From: Rhodopirellula baltica SH 1
Lineage (GTDB): Bacteria > Planctomycetota > Planctomycetia > Pirellulales > Pirellulaceae
Length of the DNA: 64,000 bases
NCBI RefSeq assembly: GCF_000196115.1
Contig: NC_005027.1
Coordinates: forward strand, 2,170,001 to 2,234,000
Direction of reading: 5' to 3'
Shown piece after piece: positions 26,122 through 34,879 of the stretch (positions within the stretch are counted from its first letter, which is position 1; each line of letters starts with the position of its first letter). The translations under genes and the position numbers were made by a program. Under the pieces are notes generated by a model. That model ran no database searches. It had not been told where the DNA came from and saw only the letters and a list, made by a program, of their open reading frames with translations.

Positions 26122-28887
26122 CTATTTCAGTTTCAACAGGGAACTTTCTGACTCTTCGCCACGTGTCAAACGAAGAATAAAATATCCAGGTTGCACCCGG
26201 TTGCCGGTACTGTTTTTCATATCCCACTCAACCCCATTTATATCACCAGAAATGTTCTCAATAACCGCTACCTCATCTCCAAAACGATCCCAAATGCGCA
26301 GCGTTGCCGTTTGCTGTGCATCGAAACCGACTGGAATGTGAACGGTCTCAGTTTGGCTGGAACGGGTTAGCAGCCGAGCGGGCATGATTTGACGAGTTGA
26401 GGCAATCGCCTGGACCGCGATAGCTCCACTGTCGATGGACTCATACTTGTATACCGTGACGCCCGACGAATAACCCACGGTGACGGGATTACCGAAGAAA
26501 CGAAAGCGATTGATGGCTCGACCGATTTCGTTGGCGTCCCGCCAGGTGACACCGCCATCGTCGGTCGAGCTGCTGGACTGCCGTTCAAATTCCCGGTCTC
26601 CCCAGCCGCCGACCCAGCCAACGTGTTCGTCGATGAATCCAACACCCTCCAGGTTGGCATTCTGTTGCGGGTCATTAATTAGCAGCCGCACCCAATTTTC
26701 GCCACCATCGGTCGTTTTCAGAATGGCTCCTGTATCGAATGCCTCCAATGACACAAAACCGATTTGATCATTCAGGAACTGGATCTTCCAGCCCCATTCA
26801 CCTTTGACCAAAACTCCCGAAATGGAATCGAGCTTGTTCTCCCATGTCTTTCCGCCGTCAGTTGTTTTCAGAACGACCGGGAATGAGTTGTCGCGAATTT
26901 GCGGTTCGCCAGGTTCGATTTTTCCACCAACCACCCAGCCCGTGTTTTCGTCCGTAAAAAAGCAGTCGATCAACATGTCTGACCACGGTTCCATGTCAAT
27001 CGCTTCCCAGTTCGCGCCAGCATCGGTTGTCTTAAAGACGCCCGTTGGTCGATTCGGAAAGTTCGTTCCGGAGGCATAAATCACATCCTTGGAAACAACA
27101 GAAATCCCGCATATCGCCGAAGGTTGATTGCCTGGCAGGTTATCCACCGATTGCCAATTCTGCCCTCCATCAGTCGTATGAAAGAGTCGCTTGCCTGCTG
27201 TCAGGGTTCCCGCCCAACCCGTTTGTTCATCCGCAAAACCCAGGCAACGAAAATAAACCTCGGGGTCGCTTAACTGGTCTACCCATGAATCGCCACCATC
27301 TTCGGTAAAAATAATCTTCCCATTGCTGTTGGCAGCCCATCCTCGCTGCGGATCAATGAACCAGATATCGTCCGTGCGTGAACTGGCGTCCGGAGCATTG
27401 GTGCGCCGCCAGGCCATTTTTTCTTCAGGTTGTAGCGGGTCTTCCGGGCAACCATCATCAATCCATTGCTCAATAAATTGAATGTCTGAATTCGATACCG
27501 GATCAAAGCCTGCGGGCATGCGACTGAAACGAGCACCCGCAGGTGAATTTGGCAAATCGGCACCAAACGGCGCTTCACCCTTGAGGGCCTTTACCATGTT
27601 TGAGCCTGAACCATCGTTGACCACGATCAAATCCAATCCGGCGAATTGAAATGCAATAAACTCATTCCTTGTTTTGTTTCTCCAGAAAGCGCCGTGTACG
27701 CCGATTGTGACTGACGGTCCTCCGATGGATTCATCGAGAATCTCGATAACTCGATCAAACCGAGTCTTCGATGGCTCGTCTGCTCCGGCAACGTATTCAA
27801 AGCTTGGTGTCAAATGGTAGACGTCGTCGGCTCCGATCTGAATGGTCTTCAAAGAGTCCGGACTGATTCGTTTTGCGACCACATTTTCAGCATCCTGCTC
27901 CAGTTGTCTCATCGTTGCGACTGCAGTGAAAATCGCGGCTGGATTTCCATGAAACGCGGAATCGAGTTCCCGCAGCATGCGTGAATACGTCAAATTGAAC
28001 GTTTGCAAAAGCTCGTGTTCTTCCGAATCTCCGCGGAGATCCTGAAGTTTGAGGTTTGCCAGGAGAGGGAAAACTTGCTCAGGGTCATAACCAATGCGTT
28101 GCCCCGAATAGGAGAACCCGCCGGTGCTAGTCCAATCCGGTTTCAGCCTTCTTCCATGAAAAATGGCAGCAAATTTATAGTAGTGCGCATAGTCATCGAC
28201 GACGCCGGTGTTGGGATCGACAGGCGACTCATACGTCCCCTCGCCCTGTTCGACAATCACGTCGATTGCTCGCAGCGCGGACTCCAGCCTGGTGACGATG
28301 TCGGGAACCTGATTCGTATCAATGAACCTTCCAAACGCCTGATGAACAGAGACCTGGTTTGCGGGAGGGCCAGAGAATATTTCACTGCCAAAATGCATGA
28401 GCGCCTGTTTTATCGCTGCATAGAATTCACCAATTGTCGAGAAGGTAAACTGGGGTGCGACAAGAGCCGCAGACCTTTCGATGGTTGGAAATTCCCGTGG
28501 TCGCTCGGGCTCTTCGATTTCCATGAACACGTTCTTCAGGAGCTGTTTTGAGAATCGCTCGAGCGGAACAATCAGTTCATGGTCCGGGTCAGTCGATCCC
28601 ACGCCGAGCGGAAGCTTCGACGGATAATCCGGGACGAACTCTGGAAAGTCGATCCTGGGTGTGCCACCAATCGCGTTCAGGATGTTGGCAGCAAGCGTCA
28701 TGTGAAGCATTTCCTCAATCGCGACTTCTTTCAGACAGTCTCTGATTTCGGAATTGAGCGGGCCGTGAAGAGAATAGTGCGCCACGAGGTAGGGCGGGAT
28801 CGTCGCGTGCTCAAGTTCAATTGCTTTTTGCAAGAACTCCCTCAGGTCGTCGACGCTCGTGATCGCCCCTGTTTCGAGATGCAACAT
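26122..28887 (-). CDS. Ferritin-like (VioB-type) domain fused to Ycf48-like beta-propeller
   Basis: A 921-residue fusion. Residues 1-240 form a ferritin-like domain of the iminophenylpyruvate dimer synthase (VioB) kind, with IELEHATIPPYL (Glu24, Glu26, His27) and EVAIEEMLHM (Glu58, Glu59, His62). About 390-500 is a haem-less cytochrome-like segment (SNMVKALKG, RMPAGFDPVSNSDIQFIEQWIDDGCPED). About 515-830 is a propeller with repeated DGGxxW units as in Ycf48/BNR proteins. The last ~70 residues resemble FlgD-type C-terminal beta domains (WDMKNSTGNRVQPGYFILRL). GGAG precedes the ATG. The reaction is unknown; relatives couple amino-acid-derived imines or bind metals. Confidence 0.85.
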   Translation of the reverse strand: MLHLETGAITSVDDLREFLQKAIELEHATIPPYLVAHYSLHGPLNSEIRDCLKEVAIEEMLHMTLAANILNAIGGTPRIDFPEFVPDYPSKLPLGVGSTDPDHELIVPLERFSKQLLKNVFMEIEEPERPREFPTIERSAALVAPQFTFSTIGEFYAAIKQALMHFGSEIFSGPPANQVSVHQAFGRFIDTNQVPDIVTRLESALRAIDVIVEQGEGTYESPVDPNTGVVDDYAHYYKFAAIFHGRRLKPDWTSTGGFSYSGQRIGYDPEQVFPLLANLKLQDLRGDSEEHELLQTFNLTYSRMLRELDSAFHGNPAAIFTAVATMRQLEQDAENVVAKRISPDSLKTIQIGADDVYHLTPSFEYVAGADEPSKTRFDRVIEILDESIGGPSVTIGVHGAFWRNKTRNEFIAFQFAGLDLIVVNDGSGSNMVKALKGEAPFGADLPNSPAGARFSRMPAGFDPVSNSDIQFIEQWIDDGCPEDPLQPEEKMAWRRTNAPDASSRTDDIWFIDPQRGWAANSNGKIIFTEDGGDSWVDQLSDPEVYFRCLGFADEQTGWAGTLTAGKRLFHTTDGGQNWQSVDNLPGNQPSAICGISVVSKDVIYASGTNFPNRPTGVFKTTDAGANWEAIDMEPWSDMLIDCFFTDENTGWVVGGKIEPGEPQIRDNSFPVVLKTTDGGKTWENKLDSISGVLVKGEWGWKIQFLNDQIGFVSLEAFDTGAILKTTDGGENWVRLLINDPQQNANLEGVGFIDEHVGWVGGWGDREFERQSSSSTDDGGVTWRDANEIGRAINRFRFFGNPVTVGYSSGVTVYKYESIDSGAIAVQAIASTRQIMPARLLTRSSQTETVHIPVGFDAQQTATLRIWDRFGDEVAVIENISGDINGVEWDMKNSTGNRVQPGYFILRLTRGEESESSLLKLK

Positions 28888-29018
28888 TTAGTGTTCTCCA
28901 TTCCTAAAAAGCTCAAACTGATGAAGTGTTGTCCAGCCTGGTCTCGACAAGACACACTCGGTACACATAACCGTCCGTCGTCACCCGCACAGGCAACAAC
29001 ATTGACCAAAAACTCGCG

Positions 29019-29894
29019 TTACTCGATCGCAGAACGAGTATCAAAAAATCTCGGCGTAACCAATTCCCCAGCCTCATGGTATGGTGCGAATAGTCGAATT
29101 GGGGTGCCGTTGACATTTGTTAGGACCCCCGACCAAACAGCCCTGTAAAGCTCCCGCAGATCACTACGATCATCTTCAGTAAGCTCACTTTGTTCGCCAT
29201 AGTTCATAATCGAAAATGCGCGGTGTTTCCCAAAGATCACACTTGGCCATGCTTGCTCTCGAACTTGTGCAAAGAAATGCCGCAGGCCAAAAACGTGACC
29301 GAGTTCGTGAATAAATGTGTCCACCTGTTCTTTCCGCGATTGCTCGAACGCTTCAGGATAGACATGAAAGTTATGCCTGCCTGAGTCTGGAAAAAACGCG
29401 CTCGCGAGGGTACAGCCAAACGGAGTGCAGCGACTGTTGGCATTCACAACAACGCGGAAATCGTATGAGTCACGCTCTTCTTTCAATCTAATTGGTGCCG
29501 CGTCTCCCCAAGCCAACATTGCTTCCTGCATCAATTCACGCACCTTTCGCTTGACCCCGGATCGTTGTTCATGCGATGAAAGGGCAACTTCATCAAAACA
29601 CCATCTCAAAGTCGTGCCGTAGCGCCACAACGGGATAAACCCTTCCGAGGCATCAAGTACGATGGAGTTTGGGTCAACGTCATCAGGTGTCGCGAACCCA
29701 CGTTCGTCAGTAGTGCAAACCATTCGTTTGCTAGTTCGATGAATTTTTTTCTCTAGTTGCCGATCTGTGATTGGGGATTCGCTGCGTTCTTCTTCATCAT
29801 TATCGACAGCCCCCAACGCCCCCGACTCTGCCAAAGCTTTAATCAGCCTCTGTACCAAATCTTCGTAATCAGCCTTTAACATTGATCGCGCCAT
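29019..29894 (-). CDS. Matrixin-like zinc metalloprotease
   Basis: A 291-residue protein with the extended zinc motif HELGHVFGLRH (His196, Glu197, His200, His206) and a Met-turn at SIMNYG (Met230), diagnostic of metzincins, closest to matrixins (M10). The N-terminal ~85 residues are charged, could serve as a propeptide-like segment, and include a single Cys (Cys60). No Sec signal is present, unusual for matrixins. It lies between the tyrosinase-like and ferritin/Ycf48-like genes on the same strand (68 and 131 bp gaps), so it probably belongs to their unit. Confidence 0.88.
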   Translation of the reverse strand: MARSMLKADYEDLVQRLIKALAESGALGAVDNDEEERSESPITDRQLEKKIHRTSKRMVCTTDERGFATPDDVDPNSIVLDASEGFIPLWRYGTTLRWCFDEVALSSHEQRSGVKRKVRELMQEAMLAWGDAAPIRLKEERDSYDFRVVVNANSRCTPFGCTLASAFFPDSGRHNFHVYPEAFEQSRKEQVDTFIHELGHVFGLRHFFAQVREQAWPSVIFGKHRAFSIMNYGEQSELTEDDRSDLRELYRAVWSGVLTNVNGTPIRLFAPYHEAGELVTPRFFDTRSAIE

Positions 29895-29962
29895 GATAGT
29901 CTCACTTTCATTTAGTCAAACACGTAAGTATTCTGCTGCCAACGACTGGCAACGTTGATTGC

Positions 29963-31462
29963 TCATTCCAGCGGTGTCTCCAACTCCCTCCCAAAAAAGA
30001 ACTCGGTGGCGGACTGTTGCGACACGACTGCTGGCCTAGCCAATGTGATTGCTGCTACGGGGTCTACCAGTGGAGGCGGGAACAGCAGGTGCACGACTTG
30101 TTTCATGGTGTCGACGTCGAAGCCTTGTTGCGGTTTCGCCCAAGGCTGATCGTGCTCGACCCAGTTCTTGCCATGGAACCACGGCAGGCCGCCGACATCT
30201 GTTCGTTGGACCTCACCGGGATGAGCCGCTTCGTGAGCAGCGAACCAGTCTTCGATGCGATCGTCGACCCAGCCGTGAAGACGCCAAAACACTGGATTGA
30301 CGTGGGACGAATAGAAATCGCCCAAGTAGTCGTTGCTTGGATCCGCCCACTTCGAGTCGATGTCTCCAATGCCTCGCCCGGCAGGGACCTTGGTGCCTTC
30401 GGCTAACCTAGGAACCGATGCCCAACGCATGTGCATGTCGTTGTGGATGGAGAATTCAAGCAGTGCACCGAGTTGCCCGAGCGTAAGTCGCGACAGTCGC
30501 TCTGGGTTCTTAAACTCGCGATCCCACCAGCGCATTCTTGACCAGTAGTATTCGTCACTCTTAAGTGCGTGGATTCGACGCTCAAGGTTTAAGGAGGAAG
30601 GCCAATGCCAAGCCGGTGGCACGACAAAACCATCGGGGTTTCCAGGAACGGGAAGCTCCGGATGTGCTCGCGTGAAATCTGGCTCCGCTCTGACAGCACC
30701 AGGTTGAGGAGGCTCCGACCAATGTTGGATTGGGTCCAGACCAAGCCCATGCATCATGTGTGCAACGTGCGAGATCATCTCGCGATGCATGAACAAAAAG
30801 TCGATGCCGGATCCATTGTCCACCGCAGTCTTGCCGGACTCGGTCCCCAGTCGCGGAGGCTCCCAGCCGAGCTTGCGAATATGCTCCCGAGTTTCGTCTG
30901 ACACATCGCGGGAGAGCCAGAACTGCCGCAGCGAATGCCAAAGCAAATGGTGTAACCGGTGTTTTTCGCCTGCCAGCATACGAATAACAGGTTCAGGCAG
31001 CGGGATCACGATTCGCGGCTCCGGAAATTCCTGGGCCACTGCAACGAACGACGCGACTACGCCCGCTGGTGCATTGCCGTGCGCAGCACTGCGAATCACC
31101 GTACCAACAATCGCAGGAACTTGGTCCTTTCCGTCAGCCCATTCGGGTGCGAGGTAGCCAACGTAGTCATAAACCCAGCCTTCTGCACTTGTTCCGGCGA
31201 CACCTGTCCCGCGAAGACGAATTCGATGCGGCGTACCGTGTTCGATCCTGCCAACCATTTCTAACCGAGCGTCTTGTTGCGTTGGTGGATCGCTACGAAA
31301 AGACAGTTGACCACGGACGTCATCGTGGCCCACCACCGAGTCGAATACCAGTTCGCCCTGCCCGAAAAGCAATCGCTCGCCGAGCGGCTGCGTCGGATCA
31401 AGGTGATCCTGGACGTTAAGAAAGCTCCGGTAGACCCAAGCTCCAGCCAAAATATCGTTCAT
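29963..31462 (-). CDS. Tyrosinase-like (PvdP-type) copper protein
   Basis: A 499-residue protein. The N-terminal ~110 residues are beta-rich (GAWVYRSFL, GELVFDS, GRIEHGTPHRIRLRGTG), as in the beta-barrel of the pyoverdine tyrosinase PvdP. The C-terminal part has type-3 copper motifs: FLFMHREMISH (His226, CuA-like), FSIHNDMHMRW (His340 and His344, CuB-like HNxxH) and NPVFWRLHGWVDD (His396), matching the tyrosinase motif around PxFWxxH. Tyrosinases oxidise phenols to o-quinones. There is no signal peptide. It is the first gene of a unit led by the box at 31565-31593. Assignment rests on motifs; overall similarity could not be scored. Confidence 0.72.
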   Translation of the reverse strand: MNDILAGAWVYRSFLNVQDHLDPTQPLGERLLFGQGELVFDSVVGHDDVRGQLSFRSDPPTQQDARLEMVGRIEHGTPHRIRLRGTGVAGTSAEGWVYDYVGYLAPEWADGKDQVPAIVGTVIRSAAHGNAPAGVVASFVAVAQEFPEPRIVIPLPEPVIRMLAGEKHRLHHLLWHSLRQFWLSRDVSDETREHIRKLGWEPPRLGTESGKTAVDNGSGIDFLFMHREMISHVAHMMHGLGLDPIQHWSEPPQPGAVRAEPDFTRAHPELPVPGNPDGFVVPPAWHWPSSLNLERRIHALKSDEYYWSRMRWWDREFKNPERLSRLTLGQLGALLEFSIHNDMHMRWASVPRLAEGTKVPAGRGIGDIDSKWADPSNDYLGDFYSSHVNPVFWRLHGWVDDRIEDWFAAHEAAHPGEVQRTDVGGLPWFHGKNWVEHDQPWAKPQQGFDVDTMKQVVHLLFPPPLVDPVAAITLARPAVVSQQSATEFFFGRELETPLE

Positions 31463-31564
31463 GATCTGGCACTACTCCCCAAGGACGCCCGCAGCGACTC
31501 GCCTGCATTGCCATTCAACGCAGGATTCCCTTCTGACTATTAAAATGCGTGAAGCGAAAGTAGC

Positions 31565-31593
31565 TACGGAAGTCGATGGGAACTCAATGAGAA
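31565..31593 (-). promoter_or_regulatory. Phased direct repeat (cluster box 3), three half-sites
   Basis: Plus-strand TACGGAA (31565-31571), ATGGGAA (31576-31582) and ATGAGAA (31587-31593), each 4 bp apart. It lies 103 bp upstream of the tyrosinase-like start and in the short gap after the lipoxygenase stop. AATAGT follows TTCCGTA by 23 nt on the coding strand. Confidence 0.7.
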
Positions 31594-31610
31594 CGAAATC
31601 CGTTGTTCCC

Positions 31611-34136
31611 TTAGTAGCCCGCTCCGATATCTAGGTCCGATGGAAGCAGACGAAGGGTGCTGTAATTCTCGATTTCGTCGGAGGCGAATTCAGCTTGGAG
31701 CTTTTCGAGTTGCGTTTTCATTCTGTCGTGGGCTTTGCCGTACTTTTGACGGATTTCGTCGTCTTGGAGATCGTCGAAGACGTTTTTGAAGTCGGTCATG
31801 AGCTGGGTGTAACGCACTCGTGATGTAGCCATCGCAACGCAGGCGAGTGAACGCCATTCGTCGACACCGTAAGTTCCGCCGTCTTTGGGAACTTGCACTT
31901 TGTTGATGCGTGGGTCGAGTGCCAGACGGACGCCGGATGTTCCGTAGACTTCGTGACGGATAATCAGATGATGCATCATGTCGGCGATGAATCTTGCCAG
32001 CCCAGAGCGTGTTCTTAGTTCCTCGAACCGGTCTGGAAGCGGCTGAGAGTATGTGGCCGTGAGATTGGCGAATAAGACTTGAACACACTCGTCCGACGCG
32101 ACATCAGCATCACTGGCGTAAACGGCTTCGACCAAGCTGGTTGCGTATTCCAACCAAATCCGGGCGTATCGCTTCTCCCAAATCAGGCTCGATCTCGGCA
32201 GGACGTCCTCCAAAGACTGCCCCTCACGGCCGGTCAGCAGGACTTGCTCGCGACCAACGAAGTCCTCGTCTTTCGCCAATTGGTACTCGCCGAACCGATC
32301 GTTCAAATGTCGCATCAGCGATGCGTTCGTAGTCGCGAATATCTGCGGAAAGACCGCTTTGTCTTCCAGCAGGTTTTGAGTCGTTAGTTCCTCGGCGAGT
32401 TCGTGAGCGAAGAGATGCGGGTACAGAGCCAGTCGCACCGGATGAAACCACTGCCCTTTCGCGTCGAACGAGTTGAACAGTGCGACTTCGATCAGGTTCA
32501 ATCCCATGTGAATTTCGACAAGGTGCTTTCCACTGACGACGTAAAAGTAAACCGTGGCCAGAATCATATCCTCGGCATGACGGAACCTTGCATCGGCCGG
32601 ATCAACCACAAGCTCAATCGTCGACTCCGGAGCGTGAACGTGAGTCAGCTTCAAGCAACGATTGTCATCGTCGATCTCGAAGTACGCCTTGCCACCGTAG
32701 GACTCATAGTCTGCTTTGGTTTCGTATTTCTCGAAGAATGAGAGATCCAACTCAAAAGCCTGTTTACCATCTCGAACGACCGGCTGGACGAAGGTGCCCG
32801 CAATGCCGTACTCGACCAGAAATGCCAATAGCTGGCCACGGTGATAAGCTTCGATCGCGGTCGGCGGCGTGGGTTGGAAACCTGGGCCTTGAACACCTGA
32901 CTCGATCGAGAACCATCCAAGAGTTGGCAGATAGATGCGTTGAAGGAACTGTTTCGGCCAATAGTCACTGCCATCGCTCCAAGGCTCCATCCTAGGTTTT
33001 AGCCGAAGCGGAACGTCAACGTTGGCGATCGGGAAGATACGGTTGACGACGCTTGCGGCGCCGAAGGCGAATTTCACCAAGCGCGTGATCATCCCAAAAG
33101 CGTGCACCTTCAAGGTTAACGCTTTATCCAGACAGGGAACGCTGACCGGATGTGTCAAATTCCGCGGATGCGCGACGTAGTACGGCAAAATACCCAGCGG
33201 CCGAAGTTCCTTTTCACGCCCCGCGTAGAGTTCGCCTAACCGATCCGGTCTCGGGATTCGCACTCCACCGGCGATGAAAAGATAGAAATACGGCCAAGTC
33301 GCCCCGGACAGCATTGAACGGAACACGGCCCAAGTCTGAGGAAGCAAATAGAAAGCCAACGCCATCCCGACTGGGATCGAGACCAACAGCCGCAGGCCGA
33401 TTCCCGAAACTCCCCTGTGTGCTGCAGCGGCTACATCAAACTCAGTCCTCAATCCGAAATACAGCAACCCAACCACCGCGGTTGCGACAAGATGAAAGAT
33501 CGTGCTTCGACGCGGTGTTTGCGATCCGATGAAGGTGCTCGCGTAAAGTCCTATAGCGGCTATCGCCAGAGTAATCCTGATCCAAGCACCGGCCTTGATG
33601 CCGTCACATGTGAATACAAGAATCAACACCGCCAGCAAACCGACCGACAAGATTGCCGCGCCAATTTCTTGCGGACCGCGGAACAGGAACAGAATCAGCA
33701 GAAACCCCGTAACGACTCCCACGACTGTCGTCACCAGCCCCGAATAGCCAAACGCTCCGAGCGTCAACAATTCGTAGGTGAGATAAACCGATCCGAACAC
33801 AAGTGCGATATTGCCCAGCCGAATGGTTTGAATGAATCGGCCCATGGCGGTTCCCAATAGCTGGTACGGTGCTTTTCGGATGAGCAACCAAGATTCGTAA
33901 AGAAAGCCAATCCCGCTCCCCAGTGCCGTGAACCAAAACGGAGCCACCGCCCACCCAGGAAGATCTGGCAAATAGACGATTGCCAACACCGAAGCGACTA
34001 AGAAAACCAGCAAGCTGCCCGCCGAAAGGTAGGAGTCTCCCACGCTGAAAGTCGTTGGAATTGGCGCTGTGAATCTTTCGATCCCAGGCGGCGTGATCTG
34101 AGTATTTGCTTGCACGGCTATGTCTCGGTCGAACAT
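31611..34136 (-). CDS. Lipoxygenase with N-terminal multi-pass membrane domain
   Basis: An 841-residue protein. About eight or nine hydrophobic helices occupy residues 40-290. The C-terminal half resembles lipoxygenases: His538 and His543 in KHLVEIHMG (H-x4-H), HPVRLALYPHLFAHEL (compare HP..LL.PH..), and His728 in IRHEVYG. His538 to His728 is 190 residues; the corresponding iron ligands of soybean lipoxygenase-1 (His499, His690) are 191 apart. The fourth-ligand Asn (+4 from the last His) is Gly732, and the usual C-terminal Ile is absent. Lipoxygenases add dioxygen to polyunsaturated fatty acids. Few are known with membrane domains. It is last in the heme peroxidase-LodA unit, 3 bp after the hydrolase gene. 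Confidence 0.8.
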   Translation of the reverse strand: MFDRDIAVQANTQITPPGIERFTAPIPTTFSVGDSYLSAGSLLVFLVASVLAIVYLPDLPGWAVAPFWFTALGSGIGFLYESWLLIRKAPYQLLGTAMGRFIQTIRLGNIALVFGSVYLTYELLTLGAFGYSGLVTTVVGVVTGFLLILFLFRGPQEIGAAILSVGLLAVLILVFTCDGIKAGAWIRITLAIAAIGLYASTFIGSQTPRRSTIFHLVATAVVGLLYFGLRTEFDVAAAAHRGVSGIGLRLLVSIPVGMALAFYLLPQTWAVFRSMLSGATWPYFYLFIAGGVRIPRPDRLGELYAGREKELRPLGILPYYVAHPRNLTHPVSVPCLDKALTLKVHAFGMITRLVKFAFGAASVVNRIFPIANVDVPLRLKPRMEPWSDGSDYWPKQFLQRIYLPTLGWFSIESGVQGPGFQPTPPTAIEAYHRGQLLAFLVEYGIAGTFVQPVVRDGKQAFELDLSFFEKYETKADYESYGGKAYFEIDDDNRCLKLTHVHAPESTIELVVDPADARFRHAEDMILATVYFYVVSGKHLVEIHMGLNLIEVALFNSFDAKGQWFHPVRLALYPHLFAHELAEELTTQNLLEDKAVFPQIFATTNASLMRHLNDRFGEYQLAKDEDFVGREQVLLTGREGQSLEDVLPRSSLIWEKRYARIWLEYATSLVEAVYASDADVASDECVQVLFANLTATYSQPLPDRFEELRTRSGLARFIADMMHHLIIRHEVYGTSGVRLALDPRINKVQVPKDGGTYGVDEWRSLACVAMATSRVRYTQLMTDFKNVFDDLQDDEIRQKYGKAHDRMKTQLEKLQAEFASDEIENYSTLRLLPSDLDIGAGY

Positions 34137-34139
34137 GAA

Positions 34140-34865
34140 TTACAGGTGATCTGCAAAAAACTTGATTGTGTCATCAAGCGACTCTTTGCGAGCTGTCGCG
34201 CTATCTGCGTCTGTGCCTTGAAACCCGTGGCCGGCTCCGGAGTAGTACGTCGTCGTCACGGTGGCACCTTCGGCGATTAAGTCTGCCTTGATAGGTGAAG
34301 CATTTAGACTGATCGGCACCAAGGCATCCGCTTTTCCGTGATGAATGGCAGCCTTCAATGCTGGGTTCTTGTTGGGCCCAAGACCAATCAAAGGTGTCTC
34401 GGTTCCGAGATCAACATTCGGCGGAAACCGGTAAGGCGCATAGTGTTCGACCAATACGTTGACAGAATCGCGGATCTGCAGGGCGAGAAATCCCCCCAGA
34501 GATAACCCGACCAACCCGACTTTGGAGTCGTCCACCTTCGGCAAGGCTTTTGCGGCTTTGACCGCGTCCCGCAGAACCTGTGCCCACTGTTCATTCCTCG
34601 GCAAAATCGACGTGAACGCAGCTTCGCTACTTCCATGCGGAGTCGGCGGATCGACTTCAAAGTAGTCTGGCGTCAGGGCCAGAATCCCTGCCTCAGCTAA
34701 CTTCTTCGCGAAGTTTTCGATCTCGGCTTTCCAAGGAGAAACAAGACCGTCGCTACCGTAGGCGATGACGACAGCGCGGTCGTACGCCGATGCCGGTTCG
34801 TCAAAGGTCCAGGGGATGTTCTCCCGAGATGAATCAGTGCCGGTCTGGAAGGTCGATGGGATCAT
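34140..34865 (-). CDS. Dienelactone hydrolase-family alpha/beta hydrolase
   Basis: A 241-residue protein from ATG at 34865; a longer frame from 34970 would overlap lodB by 90 bp and adds no family sequence. The alpha/beta-hydrolase fold shows VVIAYGSDGLVSPWK near the N-terminus, the nucleophile elbow VGLVGLSLGGFLALQ (GLSLG, Ser where classical dienelactone hydrolases have Cys), a late Asp region HHGKADALVPI and the catalytic His in YYSGAGHGFQG. It probably hydrolyses an ester or lactone. It follows lodB by 14 bp and precedes the lipoxygenase by 3 bp. The substrate may be an oxidised product of the cluster; that is inference. Confidence 0.85.
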   Translation of the reverse strand: MIPSTFQTGTDSSRENIPWTFDEPASAYDRAVVIAYGSDGLVSPWKAEIENFAKKLAEAGILALTPDYFEVDPPTPHGSSEAAFTSILPRNEQWAQVLRDAVKAAKALPKVDDSKVGLVGLSLGGFLALQIRDSVNVLVEHYAPYRFPPNVDLGTETPLIGLGPNKNPALKAAIHHGKADALVPISLNASPIKADLIAEGATVTTTYYSGAGHGFQGTDADSATARKESLDDTIKFFADHL

Positions 34866-34879
34866 AGCTATCGAGTGCC

